Of a DNA stretch of 64,000 bases, positions 10,343-21,646 are shown piece after piece. A model generated the notes under the pieces. That model was given only the letters and a program-made list of their open reading frames with translations, had not been told where the DNA came from and did not search any database. Each line of letters begins with the position of its first letter. Within the stretch, counting starts at the first letter, position 1. The position numbers and the translations under genes were made by a program. Source of the DNA: Camillea tinctor (taxonomy: Eukaryota > Ascomycota > Sordariomycetes > Xylariales > Xylariaceae); contig MU394053.1 of NCBI GenBank assembly GCA_022578605.1, positions 248,001 through 312,000 of the forward strand, read 5' to 3'.

Positions 10343-13300
10343 TTTAGCGCACAATTAAAGTTTAGGCAATACCTCTATTCCCTCCTTATTTAGTGCAAAT
10401 ACATTTTAAGAACTTACCTACCTAAACCTTAACTTTAAAAAGGTTAAAGCCTTTGTAATAATAGCATGTAAAAGCGAATAACCTGGGGTTATATACCTAG
10501 GTAGGTAGATATCAAGTAAACGGCTTAGATTTACCCCTATTCCTAAGATGTAAAATACTTAATACCAATCAAGATGAAACTATATTCTGATATCTCTATA
10601 TACTCTCCAGCTTATTAGTTACATGAAAAATGTAAAGGGGGTTTAGATAATAAACATAGCACCCAGCTTATTGTACAACCAACCACTGAATACTACGCTC
10701 GTTAAGCCTTATACTGCGAATACTGCTTCTAGACACTAGCCTTCCACGACAAGTGATCAATATATAGACTGCTTGTAAGTGGAAATGAGGTTTGTGAGGT
10801 TAGGGGTGGCTGAGATCTCGATTCTTCAACACATCAGCATTCCATTCTACGACCATTTAGATTATAAAATACCATAATTGCCATTTTGTGTTATTCGATA
10901 CCCCAATTAGGCAAGCATGTCAAAATCGAACGTAAAGTAGAATGTTCATCGGGAGATAAGTAAAACGGTGATTTTATATTACGCAGATTGCTACCTTCCT
11001 AGGGTAATATTGTGTAGATGTCCACTCCACGTATCGCGAGAGTGACATCATTATCTCCGGCTGTGCTGCGTCTGTAATATCTTGCGCAATGGAAAATAAT
11101 CAAAAAGGGGTCTGTAATACGAGTCTTTCGCCCGTCTAAGCAGTCGTAAAAGTGATGAAAAAAATGGCATATCGCCTGTCACCTCGAGATTATCTAACGT
11201 TTCGTCTACATCTGAATGATAGTAAGAGCACTATATCGCACTATTCTCTTAAAAAAAGGGGAGAGGGCAAGAGGAACAAGAGTTGTGGGACCTCACGTGT
11301 GTCTCTCCCTTCTCCCGGGTGATGTTGTGCAGAGTACCTCGTGCGAGGAGAAAAATAGTGGCAATCCCCGTGTCTTAGTATTCCTGTTCCAGTGGATGGT
11401 TCCGCCTCGAGGTCGAACCAGCCTCTAGTAAACTTCTTACCTCCTCCCTTTTGCCCTGTAAGGGAGAAAGAGAGAGAGAGGGATAAGGTGGCATTCGTAC
11501 AGGATGATAGCAACAAGATTTTAAAGTGCTGATGTCTTAGACAGAGAACTATATGCTGTGAGATGACAACCATGAAGAATCCCTCCCCGCAGTCTGCAGG
11601 TACGGTAATGCTTTTTTGAGCGGGAGGTAGGTGAAGTGCCGGCCGGCTGTCACTAGAGGTAACAGATGAAGAAAGGTAATAAACATATATTTGGTTAATG
11701 TTGAACCCTTGGTGTTTATACTGCTTTCCCGGCTCTTGCCACAATTGGTTGACACCCCTGAGTAGCCTTCCGTGTTTGCATCCTGCTGTGATGGCTAGCC
11801 ATTCGGTTGCCAATACCATTTATATTTTTGGTAAAGACTCATGAGATATATACTTTGGCTAAGAGGGAGGGCCTTTCTTCATCACAGTTATTAGGTATTA
11901 ACAATACTTTTGATTTTTGGCATCAATGTGTTGCAGTCCTTTGTGAGAGTTGTAATGAATCTCGCATTGTTGAATCTCGGTCGGATCGGCGCGACCTCGC
12001 AGAATTAGGGAAACCGGCCAATTAATCCACCAGCCACAAAGGCGAGCTGATGATGATAAAATAACTGTAGAACGCAAGTTATTTACGAATGCAGATATGC
12101 AGGCGCCAATTAATAATCCCCAAGAACCGTTAGGTTGGATAGTAGACCAGCCATCGTATTCGAGATTAGGGGGTAAGTTTCCACGCCACCGTGACTAGAA
12201 CAATGCATCCACCCGGCTAGTATAGGGCAACGTGAAAAAGATAGTCGAGATGGGCCCCATCACTAGGATTACCCAGATTGATAGGCATAGAACTGAGCGT
12301 GTCTGTGGCAGAATCCCCATGATGTAAATATCTGCGAATATATGTCTGTGTGAGATGTATCTCGACATCCAGCGGTCCGGGCCTCTCGCTTCTGTCCGAG
12401 ATCCATTGGTTGGTGTACAGCAGGTTTCCGTACACTAAGACAGATTGCCGGATCGGTAGGACGTGGGATGCGTTACAATCTCAACGGGCGTGGCATATCG
12501 ACCAAGCAGGTTTCCTTCCTTCCATGGCGGAGTTTAACGCCTACATAGGCTGTGCTCTATCCACGCCACAAATATGAATATGAGGTAGAGGTGGCAATTT
12601 TTACTTATAATGTCCTGTGTTGATTTGCTATGCGAATGGAAGAAGGGAATGCCCGGGAAATTAGTAATGGGGATAGGTAGAACAAGAGTAATAAGCTTGC
12701 CAGAGTGACAGAGTCTAGACATATAGGTAGGTCCCCGATGTTTGAGTAAGAAAGCCACCGCCAGTGCCAGTGGCTACATATTATTTCTCATCAAGGGCTA
12801 GACTGTTAGGATAAGCAAAGAGAGAAAAAAGAAAGTGCAACATTTGAACATCAGCACGCATTTGAACCCGGCAACCCTTCACTCTCTTTAGGCCGGCGAT
12901 CTTCGACAGTGTCAACGCGTGGCATATGCGAAAGGGATTCTAGACAGGCATAACGCAGAACTCAGAACGCCAAACGGGCAAAAGAGTTCGTCCCGATAAG
13001 CAGGTAGTTCCTAGAATACTGAATTAGTGAAGAGCTGCATGTTGCATACGTATGTGGAAGAGAGAAAAGAGGAAGGGATCAGAGGTAGGCGAGGGTTAAA
13101 AGAAGCAAAACAGTTCCCTAGAGGGATATAATAGATAGATAAATCACACTAAATATTGGAAAAGCTGAGAATTGAGACAAGCAGTAGTTTGGCAGACTAA
13201 GGCGGGCTTGTTGATTGGGACCTCGGGAGGGGGGCATCTATAAGTAACTAGACCAAGAGCTAAGCGATGCATCCTATAATAGTATAACCTAACATAATCG

Positions 13301-14475
13301 TAGGGTAAGTCAATCAATTATTACTGGTTATAGAATGGGCGGCATGAATAGGCGAATTTGTAAGGATGAAAAGAAGTTGAGATTAATCAAGGTAAACAAT
13401 GTAAAGGTCAAGGTCAAGGTCAAGGTAGCTAAAGTTTGTAAGTATACCTATAGTGTGTTAGTAGGGCTGGATATTGATGTAGCTAGGGAGGTAGGGAGAG
13501 GTACCTAACTGTATTGTACATTCATACTGTGTTGCATAAAACTCTAAGCTTCCATACCTAAAAAGTGTAGCTGTTTTTTAAAGCTGGGGTCTCTTCGTTA
13601 ATTGGTTGAGATTCGGAGCACCCGCAGCACTAACATCTTTGCCTTTTCTTTTCTTTTTACCTTTCCCATTTCCCTTTTTGCTTTTGCTTTTGCTTATGCT
13701 TTTGGACCCTTTGACTTAAAGTGGACTGATTGATAGGGTTGCTCCTCTCGGCCCTCTTTTGTCTGTCTTTCTTGCTTCTTCCTATATAAAGTGCATAGAA
13801 GGAATCTCGGAGACGGGAAGTATCTGGTGATATAATTTTTTTATATCTAATTAATCTAAACTATCACAAAACAGACCCTGAGGTTATGCCATCCTACTAC
13901 ACTAGCTATATGACTCTAGAGCTGAGTATGAATAAGAGATAAAAAATAAATAAACAGAGTTTGGCAGCTAGGTAAGATTTATTACTAGGCTTTAGGTAGG
14001 TAAGTATGGAGTAACAGGTGAGACATTGCTTTTCCAGGGCACCGGTGGTTTACTTCCATGGTTAGGTATGTAGCCAAGTACATGTACACTAGCAGTAGAT
14101 AATAGCGCTGTGTATACCTGATATACTAAGGAGTGTCTAATAGGTATATAAGCTTTACACTGACAGGTTCGGCAATGATCAAATAGGAATCAAAGTCACG
14201 TCAACTTGACGACATGTGCGATGTACCTATCATTTAAACTAACGTACCTAGTACATCTCTTTTTCTTTCGCTGCTAACATTATTAAAAGGAACTCACTCC
14301 AGTGACTCCGTACCACCACTCTCAGGTGTTCATTGCTAGCAAGTACGACCTCTCTCTTGGGTCGTGGCTCACATTCCTAATCAGACAAGTTGACAGGTAA
14401 CTTGACCAATTAGATCGAGGTAGAGACCCTCCTCCATGGTACCCCCCCCCTCCCCCTAGGGTCTTTTCTAACCCT

Positions 14476-14502
14476 TGTACAACCTGTACAACCTGTACAA
14501 CC
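14476..14502 (+). repeat. Nonamer tandem repeat (tgtacaacc x3)
   Basis: Three exact copies of tgtacaacc lie in the pyrimidine-rich upstream region of the gene at 15812. No function is evident. Confidence 0.9.
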
Positions 14503-15811
14503 ATCTATGTATTTTGCCCTTCCTCCATCCTCTTTCACCTCCACCTCCACCTCCGCATCCACATTCGCATCCATCCCTCCTTTCTACCAAACTATCGTCT
14601 TCCTTTCCATTCACATACCTCAACTTCCTATTCAACCTGCCACCCCCCGGCCTGTCAATCTTGCACCAACATCTATCATCTGACGCTAAACACCAAACAA
14701 CTTCCAGCCAGTACCAAACTTGAGCTTCTCCAATTCGAGATTCGAATTCCAAAGCATCGAAGCACATCATACCTCATGACCAAACCTGGTTGACATCACT
14801 TGTTTAACATTAAAATGAATTTTCAATCTTGTAAACAACCTCTCGTGTCTCCGTGTGTTCTAATTCATTCCCGACCCATGGTGATTGTGTTGCCTTCTTT
14901 ACTTTATTTTACTTGTCTATCTGAGATACCTACCTAAATCATTCTTTCTAATTTTTATTTATTTTTCTTTCATTTCCATTTTCATCGTCATCTCCCTCTT
15001 CTCCACCTGAGCATTGCCTATTAGGTTACGTTATTGAGTCGCTTGCAAGGGTCGGTCGATCTGGACGTGCACACCATTACCAAGATCGTAAGCCGTGCCT
15101 CAAGCCACCCAGAGGATTCGAACGTCCCCAGACGCCACCTCGATGGTATCGTCCGAGACTATATCGATCTATCCCTAGGCCTATCGTTCCAGCCGCATGT
15201 GAGACACACACCACCACCACCCTCTGCTACTTTTGTCCACATCCCATGCATCCCATACATCTCACACTCCATATATCTTCCCTGTGAACAGAGACAATCG
15301 TGTCAGCACCCTTTTCCTTCTATACTCTCTCTATTCTGCTTTTCTCTCTCTCTTTCTCCTTTTCCCTCCTTATACCCCTTCCCTTCGTGTTGTGCCATCT
15401 AATACCAAATCCCCCCGCATTCTCGGTTGGGTATTCCCATTTTCATAGCCATCGAGATGATTTATACGGCATCCCTCTCCAGTCTGTAATACACGGGTTC
15501 CAAGTCGAACCATAGATAATACGAAATGCCCCTCAGGGCTCGCTGATCCAAGACCATCGGTTTTCTTCCCCCTTTTTGAACTCTTTAGTCCTCCCCTATT
15601 CGGGTTTTATTCGTACCTTGTTTACCTATCGTCATGGTGCACCCGTTTTACGGTTAAACGATTCCTATTCTAGCTATACGTCCCCATATTTCGATCTATC
15701 TAGACTATAGCTGCGCTTGAGGTATGTCCAGTCAATAATTCTATAGATTGGTAACCTATAGCTCATAGTTCAAAGGTCAATTAGAAAAGAATTCAGTACC
15801 GGTCTCTCAAG

Positions 15812-17806
15812 ATGCCGAACGGGTTGGAAAAGTTGGAAAGGCTCTTTGCTGGCTCTAGGAGGAAGGAGAAGATGCGAAGAAGAGTCTCGCAGCAGATGAA
15901 GGCGGTCGCTGTTCCTGGTCAATCCTACTCAAGAAGCAGCCCTATCTTCCCTTCACCCTCATACCTAAGACCTATGTCGATGCACATGATGCCTCGTGAA
16001 GCGCAGGTTGACGTATACGAGAGGGAAAAGGGACGCTCACAGAGCGTTCCCAACACACAGGATGAAGCACGAAGGTGTTCCTCTATCGCTTCCAGCATCA
16101 CCGCCGTGGACAGTACTCATATCTGCAGCGACCATGGCCCAGGCCGATCCATGTCCCGACGTACCAAAAAGGTTCGGGACTTGCAAACAACTCCGGTAAA
16201 ATCTCACTTTCAGTTTCCCGAAGACTCTCTCTTCAAACACAGTGAGCGGCAAGGGCGGATATCTGGAGAAACAACCATTAGAGGCTCTCCATCAGACGCA
16301 TCACCATACAGTAGTCGTGCAGCGCAATCTCCTAGAGACAAGGGGCTTCTTGACTGGACTCCAAAACACGTATCTCTGCTCTTCGATCCCCTTGACATCA
16401 ACGTGTCTTTCAACCACCAGGAACAATCTACAGATGTGCTGGAGTCATTATTACTGCCATCTCCAATGTTTGATCACCTAGATAAACCCAAGAAGAAGTA
16501 TGATACCGAGAAACACGATACTTTACCGCTTTGTCCATCCTATCCACCCCCTAGGTTACCCGAAGTCATAACGACACAGATATTAAATGCCTTCCCGCGG
16601 AAGCAATCATTATCACCATTTGATGCACCATATGTATACTCTCCACCTGCATCGGATGACGGCGGCAACACTCCGACTCTCTCCCCTGAACGATCATTCT
16701 CACATAGTGAGCTATCTTCGCCAAAAACGGACTTTACCCCACGTACTTCTGTTGAAACTACCCCAAGTAGCGATATAGAGGACGCAGGGACGAAGAGTAG
16801 CATTAGGGAGACGTGGGGAAATCGTTTCCAAGACCCCAATATTCCAGACTATTCGCCTTCCATGGGCAATTCACCCTTACGACCTCGACTGATAGGCAAA
16901 TCGACTAGTATTGCGACTCTGCCCCTAACTACTTCCCTAGCTCTGCAAGATCATATACTCAAAGAGCCCACCTTTGACGATTTCTACTCTCTAAGTGATG
17001 ATGATATTGCAGAGAATCAGCCAGCAACACCGTCTCCTCCTATGTCTATTCCACCTACACCACCTCCAAAGGACACTCCTCCCCGTCATAAAACCATAAA
17101 GATCCGTCGACGAACACCAATTTCAACATTTGCACGGAATTCTGCTTGGAAGCCAACAGCAACAGGGGAAATAACTCCACCATGCACACCGACAGATTCT
17201 AAGTTTCTTCCCATGACGTGTTCCTCTAGAACTCCTCGAGATACCCTCGGGGCCATTCGAGTTGCAGAACTAGCTGCTAAATACAATTTCGCTGTGGTAT
17301 ATGTGGTAAGCCTGTGGCCGGAAGAAGGCGGTGATTACCTGGACCCATCACGACATTGTCCTTCGCAATGTGGTACATATAAAGCTCATGGCCAAACTGC
17401 TTCGTCCAATAGTCGAGGCTCAAATATAACCAGTCGGCTTCTAGCTGCTTATGGGCTGAGCGGAATCCCGTCCCCTTTTCGGATGGTGACAGATGTATCA
17501 ATCAATGCCCTAAACCGCAGAACTTGGGGAGAGCATCGTAATCCGACACCCGGGCCCTATGATATCACCCATGGATGGATTCGATCGTACCACACAGACT
17601 GTGTCCCCGTCTCTAGTCCAGCTCGTTCTGCGAACACCTCAGCTAGCAGCGACCGTATAAATCGAGGAATCGTATTCGCTGCCTATGTCAAAAAGACATC
17701 AAACTCCAAAGTACCTATGGAAATCTCACCAAAGCAAATACAGGTCTTAGAAAGGCTCAATATTGATGCCAAGGCCCTAATTGACACCTTGATCGACACC
17801 CCTTGA
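15812..17806 (+). CDS. Conserved fungal protein, long disordered N-terminus and conserved (GAF-like?) C-terminal region
   Basis: A single exon of 664 aa starts at the ATG in caagATGccg. Residues 1-60 are strongly basic (GSRRKEKMRRRVSQQMK). Residues 60 to about 465 are disordered and rich in Ser, Pro and Thr, with TPPP-type and SP motifs that look like kinase or SH3/WW targets. Residues about 475-664 look folded: RVAELAAKYNFAVVYVVSLWP, then a linker, TSRLLAAYGLSGIPSPF, NRGIVFAAYVKK, and a final helix ending DAKALIDTLIDTP. This arrangement recalls fungal proteins annotated as GAF-domain nucleotide-binding proteins, but I recognise it only weakly and claim no function. The leader upstream (to about 15000) is long and pyrimidine-rich and may hold an untranslated exon. 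Confidence 0.8.
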   Translation: MPNGLEKLERLFAGSRRKEKMRRRVSQQMKAVAVPGQSYSRSSPIFPSPSYLRPMSMHMMPREAQVDVYEREKGRSQSVPNTQDEARRCSSIASSITAVDSTHICSDHGPGRSMSRRTKKVRDLQTTPVKSHFQFPEDSLFKHSERQGRISGETTIRGSPSDASPYSSRAAQSPRDKGLLDWTPKHVSLLFDPLDINVSFNHQEQSTDVLESLLLPSPMFDHLDKPKKKYDTEKHDTLPLCPSYPPPRLPEVITTQILNAFPRKQSLSPFDAPYVYSPPASDDGGNTPTLSPERSFSHSELSSPKTDFTPRTSVETTPSSDIEDAGTKSSIRETWGNRFQDPNIPDYSPSMGNSPLRPRLIGKSTSIATLPLTTSLALQDHILKEPTFDDFYSLSDDDIAENQPATPSPPMSIPPTPPPKDTPPRHKTIKIRRRTPISTFARNSAWKPTATGEITPPCTPTDSKFLPMTCSSRTPRDTLGAIRVAELAAKYNFAVVYVVSLWPEEGGDYLDPSRHCPSQCGTYKAHGQTASSNSRGSNITSRLLAAYGLSGIPSPFRMVTDVSINALNRRTWGEHRNPTPGPYDITHGWIRSYHTDCVPVSSPARSANTSASSDRINRGIVFAAYVKKTSNSKVPMEISPKQIQVLERLNIDAKALIDTLIDTP

Positions 17807-18644
17807 GTCGATGAACAATTAAAGGCGAGGAAGAGTTACAATCCCTTATATTTCATAACTTACACGATACGATCATTTAACTTGACTGCAACAAATCACG
17901 TGGTGTAAAGCCAATCAGAGGCTATGACGCGATTTGACAACAACCAACTTAAGGTTTCTATACTTCTTACTTTTCTTTGTTCCAATTTCGACATACAGTT
18001 ACTTACAAGTCAGACTTGAGGAGTTCAGGTAAAGGGGTTTTACAGGCTATGGTGCTGGTGCTTCGGCGTGTCCGCCTAAGGAGTCTGGTTTCACAGGGGT
18101 TGTGAAGGAAAATGTGCGATTCAAAAGGTATTCAAGGCGGTCAGTAAAGCTGGTGAACTATGTACACACGGCAAATGAAAAGCATGTGTGGTGTATGGTA
18201 TACGGGTGTACTAGGAAAGTCGTGACTTGATGGCTATGATAACTTGGCTGTAGTCTATTATTATGAACGTGCTTCCGGAAGCATGTGTAGTAGACATGGG
18301 CAGACAGAACGTATTAGCTAAACACTATAACATCAATCTCTGTTATTCCATTATTGTTTAATACTTGCTGGTTTGGATCACAATGCTCGCCTCGCTTTCC
18401 AGAGCAGCGCGAATTCCTTTTTATGGTTGATAGTATTAGATGGCATTGCGTATATCTACCTAGTAGGTTATATTGATACCAAACGTACCTTTGTTGTTTC
18501 ATTCATGACAGAAGCTAAAAAACAATGTGATATAAACAGGTAGATAGACTGGGCGTATAATACGCCAACTTAGACTGATAAACTCCTAAAGCTAATATCT
18601 ATGTTAGAAGGCCTCCGCAGTCTCTTTTTTTTTTTTTTTTTTTT
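17807..18644. other. Convergent intergenic region
   Basis: Both flanking genes point into this stretch, so it should contain two 3' ends. No gene was seen. It closes with a 21-base T run (18625-18645) directly against the stop codon of the minus-strand gene. Confidence 0.4.
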
Positions 18645-19621
18645 TCACTTCTCATCCTCACTCTCACTCTCTTCATACTCACTCTCATCGTCCCCTTCGT
18701 ACCCAGGCTCAATCGCAGCGACCATCCCCCGCCTCAGCACATCAGACACCCGACGTCCACCAGAAGCAGGGGTTTGGCGGCGCCGGAGAAGGAAGCGGAG
18801 ACTAGGCCGAGAGAAGGGCAAGATGGAATCGGAATCGGAATCCCAGCTAATCCCGTAAGTTGGGCTCAGCACCGAGAGCAATGTCGACGCCGCCGTCTGG
18901 AGCAGGATATGCGGTTGCCGCTCGCGCGGGGCGTTGACGCCTTCGGCGGCTGCGGGTGTAAGGGCGGGCGGGGTGGCGGTAGCAGTTGTCATTGCGAATG
19001 GTGGGCGGATTGGTGAGGCGGGTCGAGTGGTGCGTTTTGAGAGACTCGCTATGAGGCGGCCCCTGTTGTAGCGCGCGAGACGGCTGCGATAGGTGCTGCT
19101 GGTGTGCTGCGCACCGTACTTCTGCGCCGATCTTTGCGCTTTATCGTCGCCCTCGTCAAGGCTCGTCTCCTCACGCTCGTGTCCGTCTTGCTCCCTTATA
19201 GAAGGGAGATTGGGGTCCCCATGGTGCTTGGGCTTGGAACGTTGGTAAGGGGGTGAAGAGGCCTTGCTGCAGAGGCTATCGCTGTTGGAGCTGGGATTGT
19301 TGCTAGCCATATTTTTGGTTCTTGCACTTGATATTGCGGTAGCTGATATTTCTGCTGCTGCTATTCATAGGGATGGGTGTCTGGGCTTCTGTTTGGGCTG
19401 GCCTTTGGCAGTAAAGTTGGCGGTGAATTTCGTTGTCTGCGATGGTGCTCACGGCAATTCTCTTGATTATGATGGCGGCAACGGGGTTTGTGATCGGGGT
19501 TATGATAATGACAATGTAGGAATGGTTCAGATGTATTTAGTTGCGCAACAAGAGCGCTCTTATTCTCAGAGATGGGATTCATAGCGGCTTTATATTGAGC
19601 CACGGACATATGCCCAGACAT
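18645..19621 (-). CDS. Hypothetical basic/acidic-tailed protein, two predicted exons
   Basis: I do not recognise this protein. Two exons, 19621-19453 and 19360-18645, are joined by a 92-nt intron (donor GTGAGC, acceptor TAG) in phase 1. The join is exact and gives 294 aa, while each frame alone hits stops. The N-terminus begins MSGHMSVAQYKAAMNPISENK. A His-rich patch (HCHYHNPDHKPRCRHHNQ) precedes the intron. The second exon is Ser/Arg-rich with a predicted helix around RSRLARYNRGRLIASLSKRT and ends in an acidic tail of Glu, Asp and Ser. If the intron is wrong, a 221-aa protein starting at 19310 remains. It is probably lineage-restricted. Confidence 0.5.
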
Positions 19622-20345
19622 CTTGGTGAGAATCTCTGAGAGCGTTGGAAATCGTTTTTATGTGGAGTCCGAGGTGGTAAGAGCACAATTAATGTGTATA
19701 TATAAACATTTCGTAGGTGTCTAAGTTCCCGGTGGCGGTATAATGACCATCATGGTGCATTATATTCGGATTTTGGCTCAAGACTGGCAAAAGTAACGCC
19801 CTCTGGTTGATTTTATGTTTGTAAACACAGTTTAATCTACTCTTTGTGTGAAATAATGGAGGAAAAGGAGGACGTGGGGGGTCGAACTCTTGTCTTTTGA
19901 ATCAGCTTATAATGTTAAGTTTGTAGAAGCGAAATTTAGGTAGGATAGAACAGGTCATAAACTTTCTAGCTCATGGGGTTGTAAAAGTTTCAATGGAAAT
20001 GAGAAGCCTTTACTCCAAAGAGAAAAGAAATATCACGTAAGTGATAAATCTGATTCTATCCTCTTCGAGCGTTCTTTGATTGTACTCAGCAGATATAAAT
20101 GTTCACTTTTATATTGGCCGTATGCGTTAAGATATTCTGCTGAAATTATCATTATGACTATAAAGTCATTGGACTTGGAGGTATAGTACAAGCTTCAAAG
20201 ACCTTTTTTTCTGGTAATGAAGCCACAATCGTTCAACGGCTTCCCCTGATACTCGAAAGCATGCTATTAAGTAGTCACTGGGGCGCTGGAAGTCCCAAAC
20301 CTAAACCCATTAGTTCGTTAGGAGTTACCCATATCGTATGTTCGT
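19622..20345. other. Intergenic, AT-rich
   Basis: Promoter side of the 19621 gene and 3' side of the SLATT gene. No open frame of coding character and no structured element was recognised. Confidence 0.4.
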
Positions 20346-21646
20346 CTAGCCCAACTTGTCAGCTATTCTTCGCATATGGCTTGCTGCTGCCCCCTTTCCT
20401 TCATCAACTACTACGTTGGGCATGTTTCTTATGTCCCTTCCTAGCTGACTGGCTGCGTCCGCGGCCTGTTCTTTCCCATTATTGATAGCATCCCTCGCCT
20501 CTTTGGCCTCACGATCTAACCGTGCTTTATGGTCCTCAACTTCTCTTTCTACTCTTTTCCCGAGGCCGTGTATCTCATTCTCCAAATCCTTCTCACGGTC
20601 GTGAATACCCTGTACGATTCCGTGTGTTCTCTTTTCTAAGCCCGCTGCTAGTCCCTCCGCCTTCGTTCCAAGATCCAGCTTGGTAACTAGGGACTCGAGC
20701 TTAGAAACGTCGATACCGCCGATCTTTCCGTCTCTATCATGCCCCATCATCCGCGCATTAGTTACCGACGTGTAATTGTCGGGGGTGTTCATCTCGATGT
20801 CTTGCTTGGTGTTATTATACATCTTCTCGATCATGTCGACGACCTCGAGTACATCTAATGGGCAGCCAGCTCGCACTGCATTATTGTGAGTCAGTAATTG
20901 CGATATTAACTAGTTTACTCTTAAAACCATATCGAGAGTCAAAGCTCATACGCTTAGCTATGAGGGGGAATTTTAACTCCCGAGATAGGCTAAAAGGGTG
21001 AATAAAAGACTCCCAAAATGACCCCCAGAAGTTACTCACTAAAGTCTCTCTCTCGCTGCTCGATGAACTCGCGTATCTTCTTCCATTCATTGCCGTAATA
21101 CTTGAGCCGACCTGGGAGGCCGGACCCCTTGAGAAAGGTAAGGAATCCTGCTATCACTGTATTGATTGCTCCGAACGCCGTGACCCCCTGGCTGGCCGAA
21201 CCGGCGGCCCCCATAGCCGTCAACGAAGCCGCTACGACGATCTGTAGAAAGTAGCACGCGTTGATAACAATGGAGAAGACCTTGAAACTGTCCTTCGCCT
21301 TCTGCTCCGAATGCACGACACGTGCGTATATGCCGATATTAGCAGCAGGGCGGGTCCCTCGGGGGCCGGTTTCGGTGAATCCGAGGTAGGGTGATGTCGT
21401 GATTCCTAGCATCAATCGGAAGAGGGTTAAGGGGTCCTCGGCGGAGACATAGGGCGGGCGGCCGGGCGCGGCCATGTGCGAGTTGCCTCCAAGTGTTGAG
21501 CCCACGGCTATCGAGTCCGTGGGTCTTGTCGTCGTACTGCCTACGGCGGCCCCGGTTATGTTGTGCGCCTGCTCCTCGTCCATCCGGCCCTCCCGAGGCT
21601 TCGCCCTGAATATCAAGCGCAGGACTGCGCCGAAGAAAGACACCAT
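20346..21646 (-). CDS. SLATT-type (SMODS/SLOG-associating two-TM) putative membrane effector, fungal clade
   Basis: SLATT domains are two-helix membrane modules; in bacteria they accompany nucleotide second-messenger and immunity systems and are proposed to form pores that kill the cell. Two exons, 21646-21040 and 20875-20346, flank a 164-nt GTGAGT...CAG intron and join in phase 1 to 378 aa. Residues about 70-110 hold DPLTLFRLMLGI and the IYARVVHSEQKAKDSF lead-in. TM1 is about 123-146 (FSIVINACYFLQIVVAASLTAMGA) and TM2 about 155-172 (VTAFGAINTVIAGFLTFLKG). The module ends LPGRLKYYGNEWKKIREFIEQRER, the usual close of the fungal SLATT family. The second exon encodes a charged, probably coiled-coil cytoplasmic tail of Glu, Lys and Arg. 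The start could instead be the Met 21 residues in (MDEEQAHN). It is divergent from the HET gene 3.4 kb away. The domain call is from motif recognition. Confidence 0.82.

Larger units (their letters stand above)
8031..15811. other. 7.8-kb region without a convincing gene
   Basis: Apart from a decayed repeat at 10071-10342 I see no gene. About 8225-8260 and 8570-8600 carry runs of TAGGGG-like G-rich words in the presumed 3' UTR of the preceding gene. Around 9465-9740 two overlapping frames have some coding character, including a hydrophobic stretch, but no start or intron pattern supports a protein; it may be a gene relic. The 11241-11819 minus frame has unremarkable composition and no recognisable motif. 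Small tandem arrays occur (aggtca three times near 13405; a nonamer at 14476-14502). About 14500-15800 becomes pyrimidine-rich and probably contains the promoter and long leader of the gene at 15812. The palindromic word TACCTAGGTA and its parts recur (about 9160, 9200, 10495, 13500). Confidence 0.5.

Noticed and set aside
11241..11819. 192-aa minus frame as a gene
   Set aside because: No motif, no plausible domain, includes a low-complexity Leu/Ser stretch from a GA-rich tract, and no splice support.
15034..15402. 122-aa frame upstream of the 664-aa gene as its first exon
   Set aside because: It lacks an ATG start and ends in pyrimidine-rich low complexity; more likely leader sequence.
18601..18858. 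Plus-strand 85-aa frame starting with poly-Phe
   Set aside because: It arises from the T run and the antisense of the acidic tail of the minus-strand gene.
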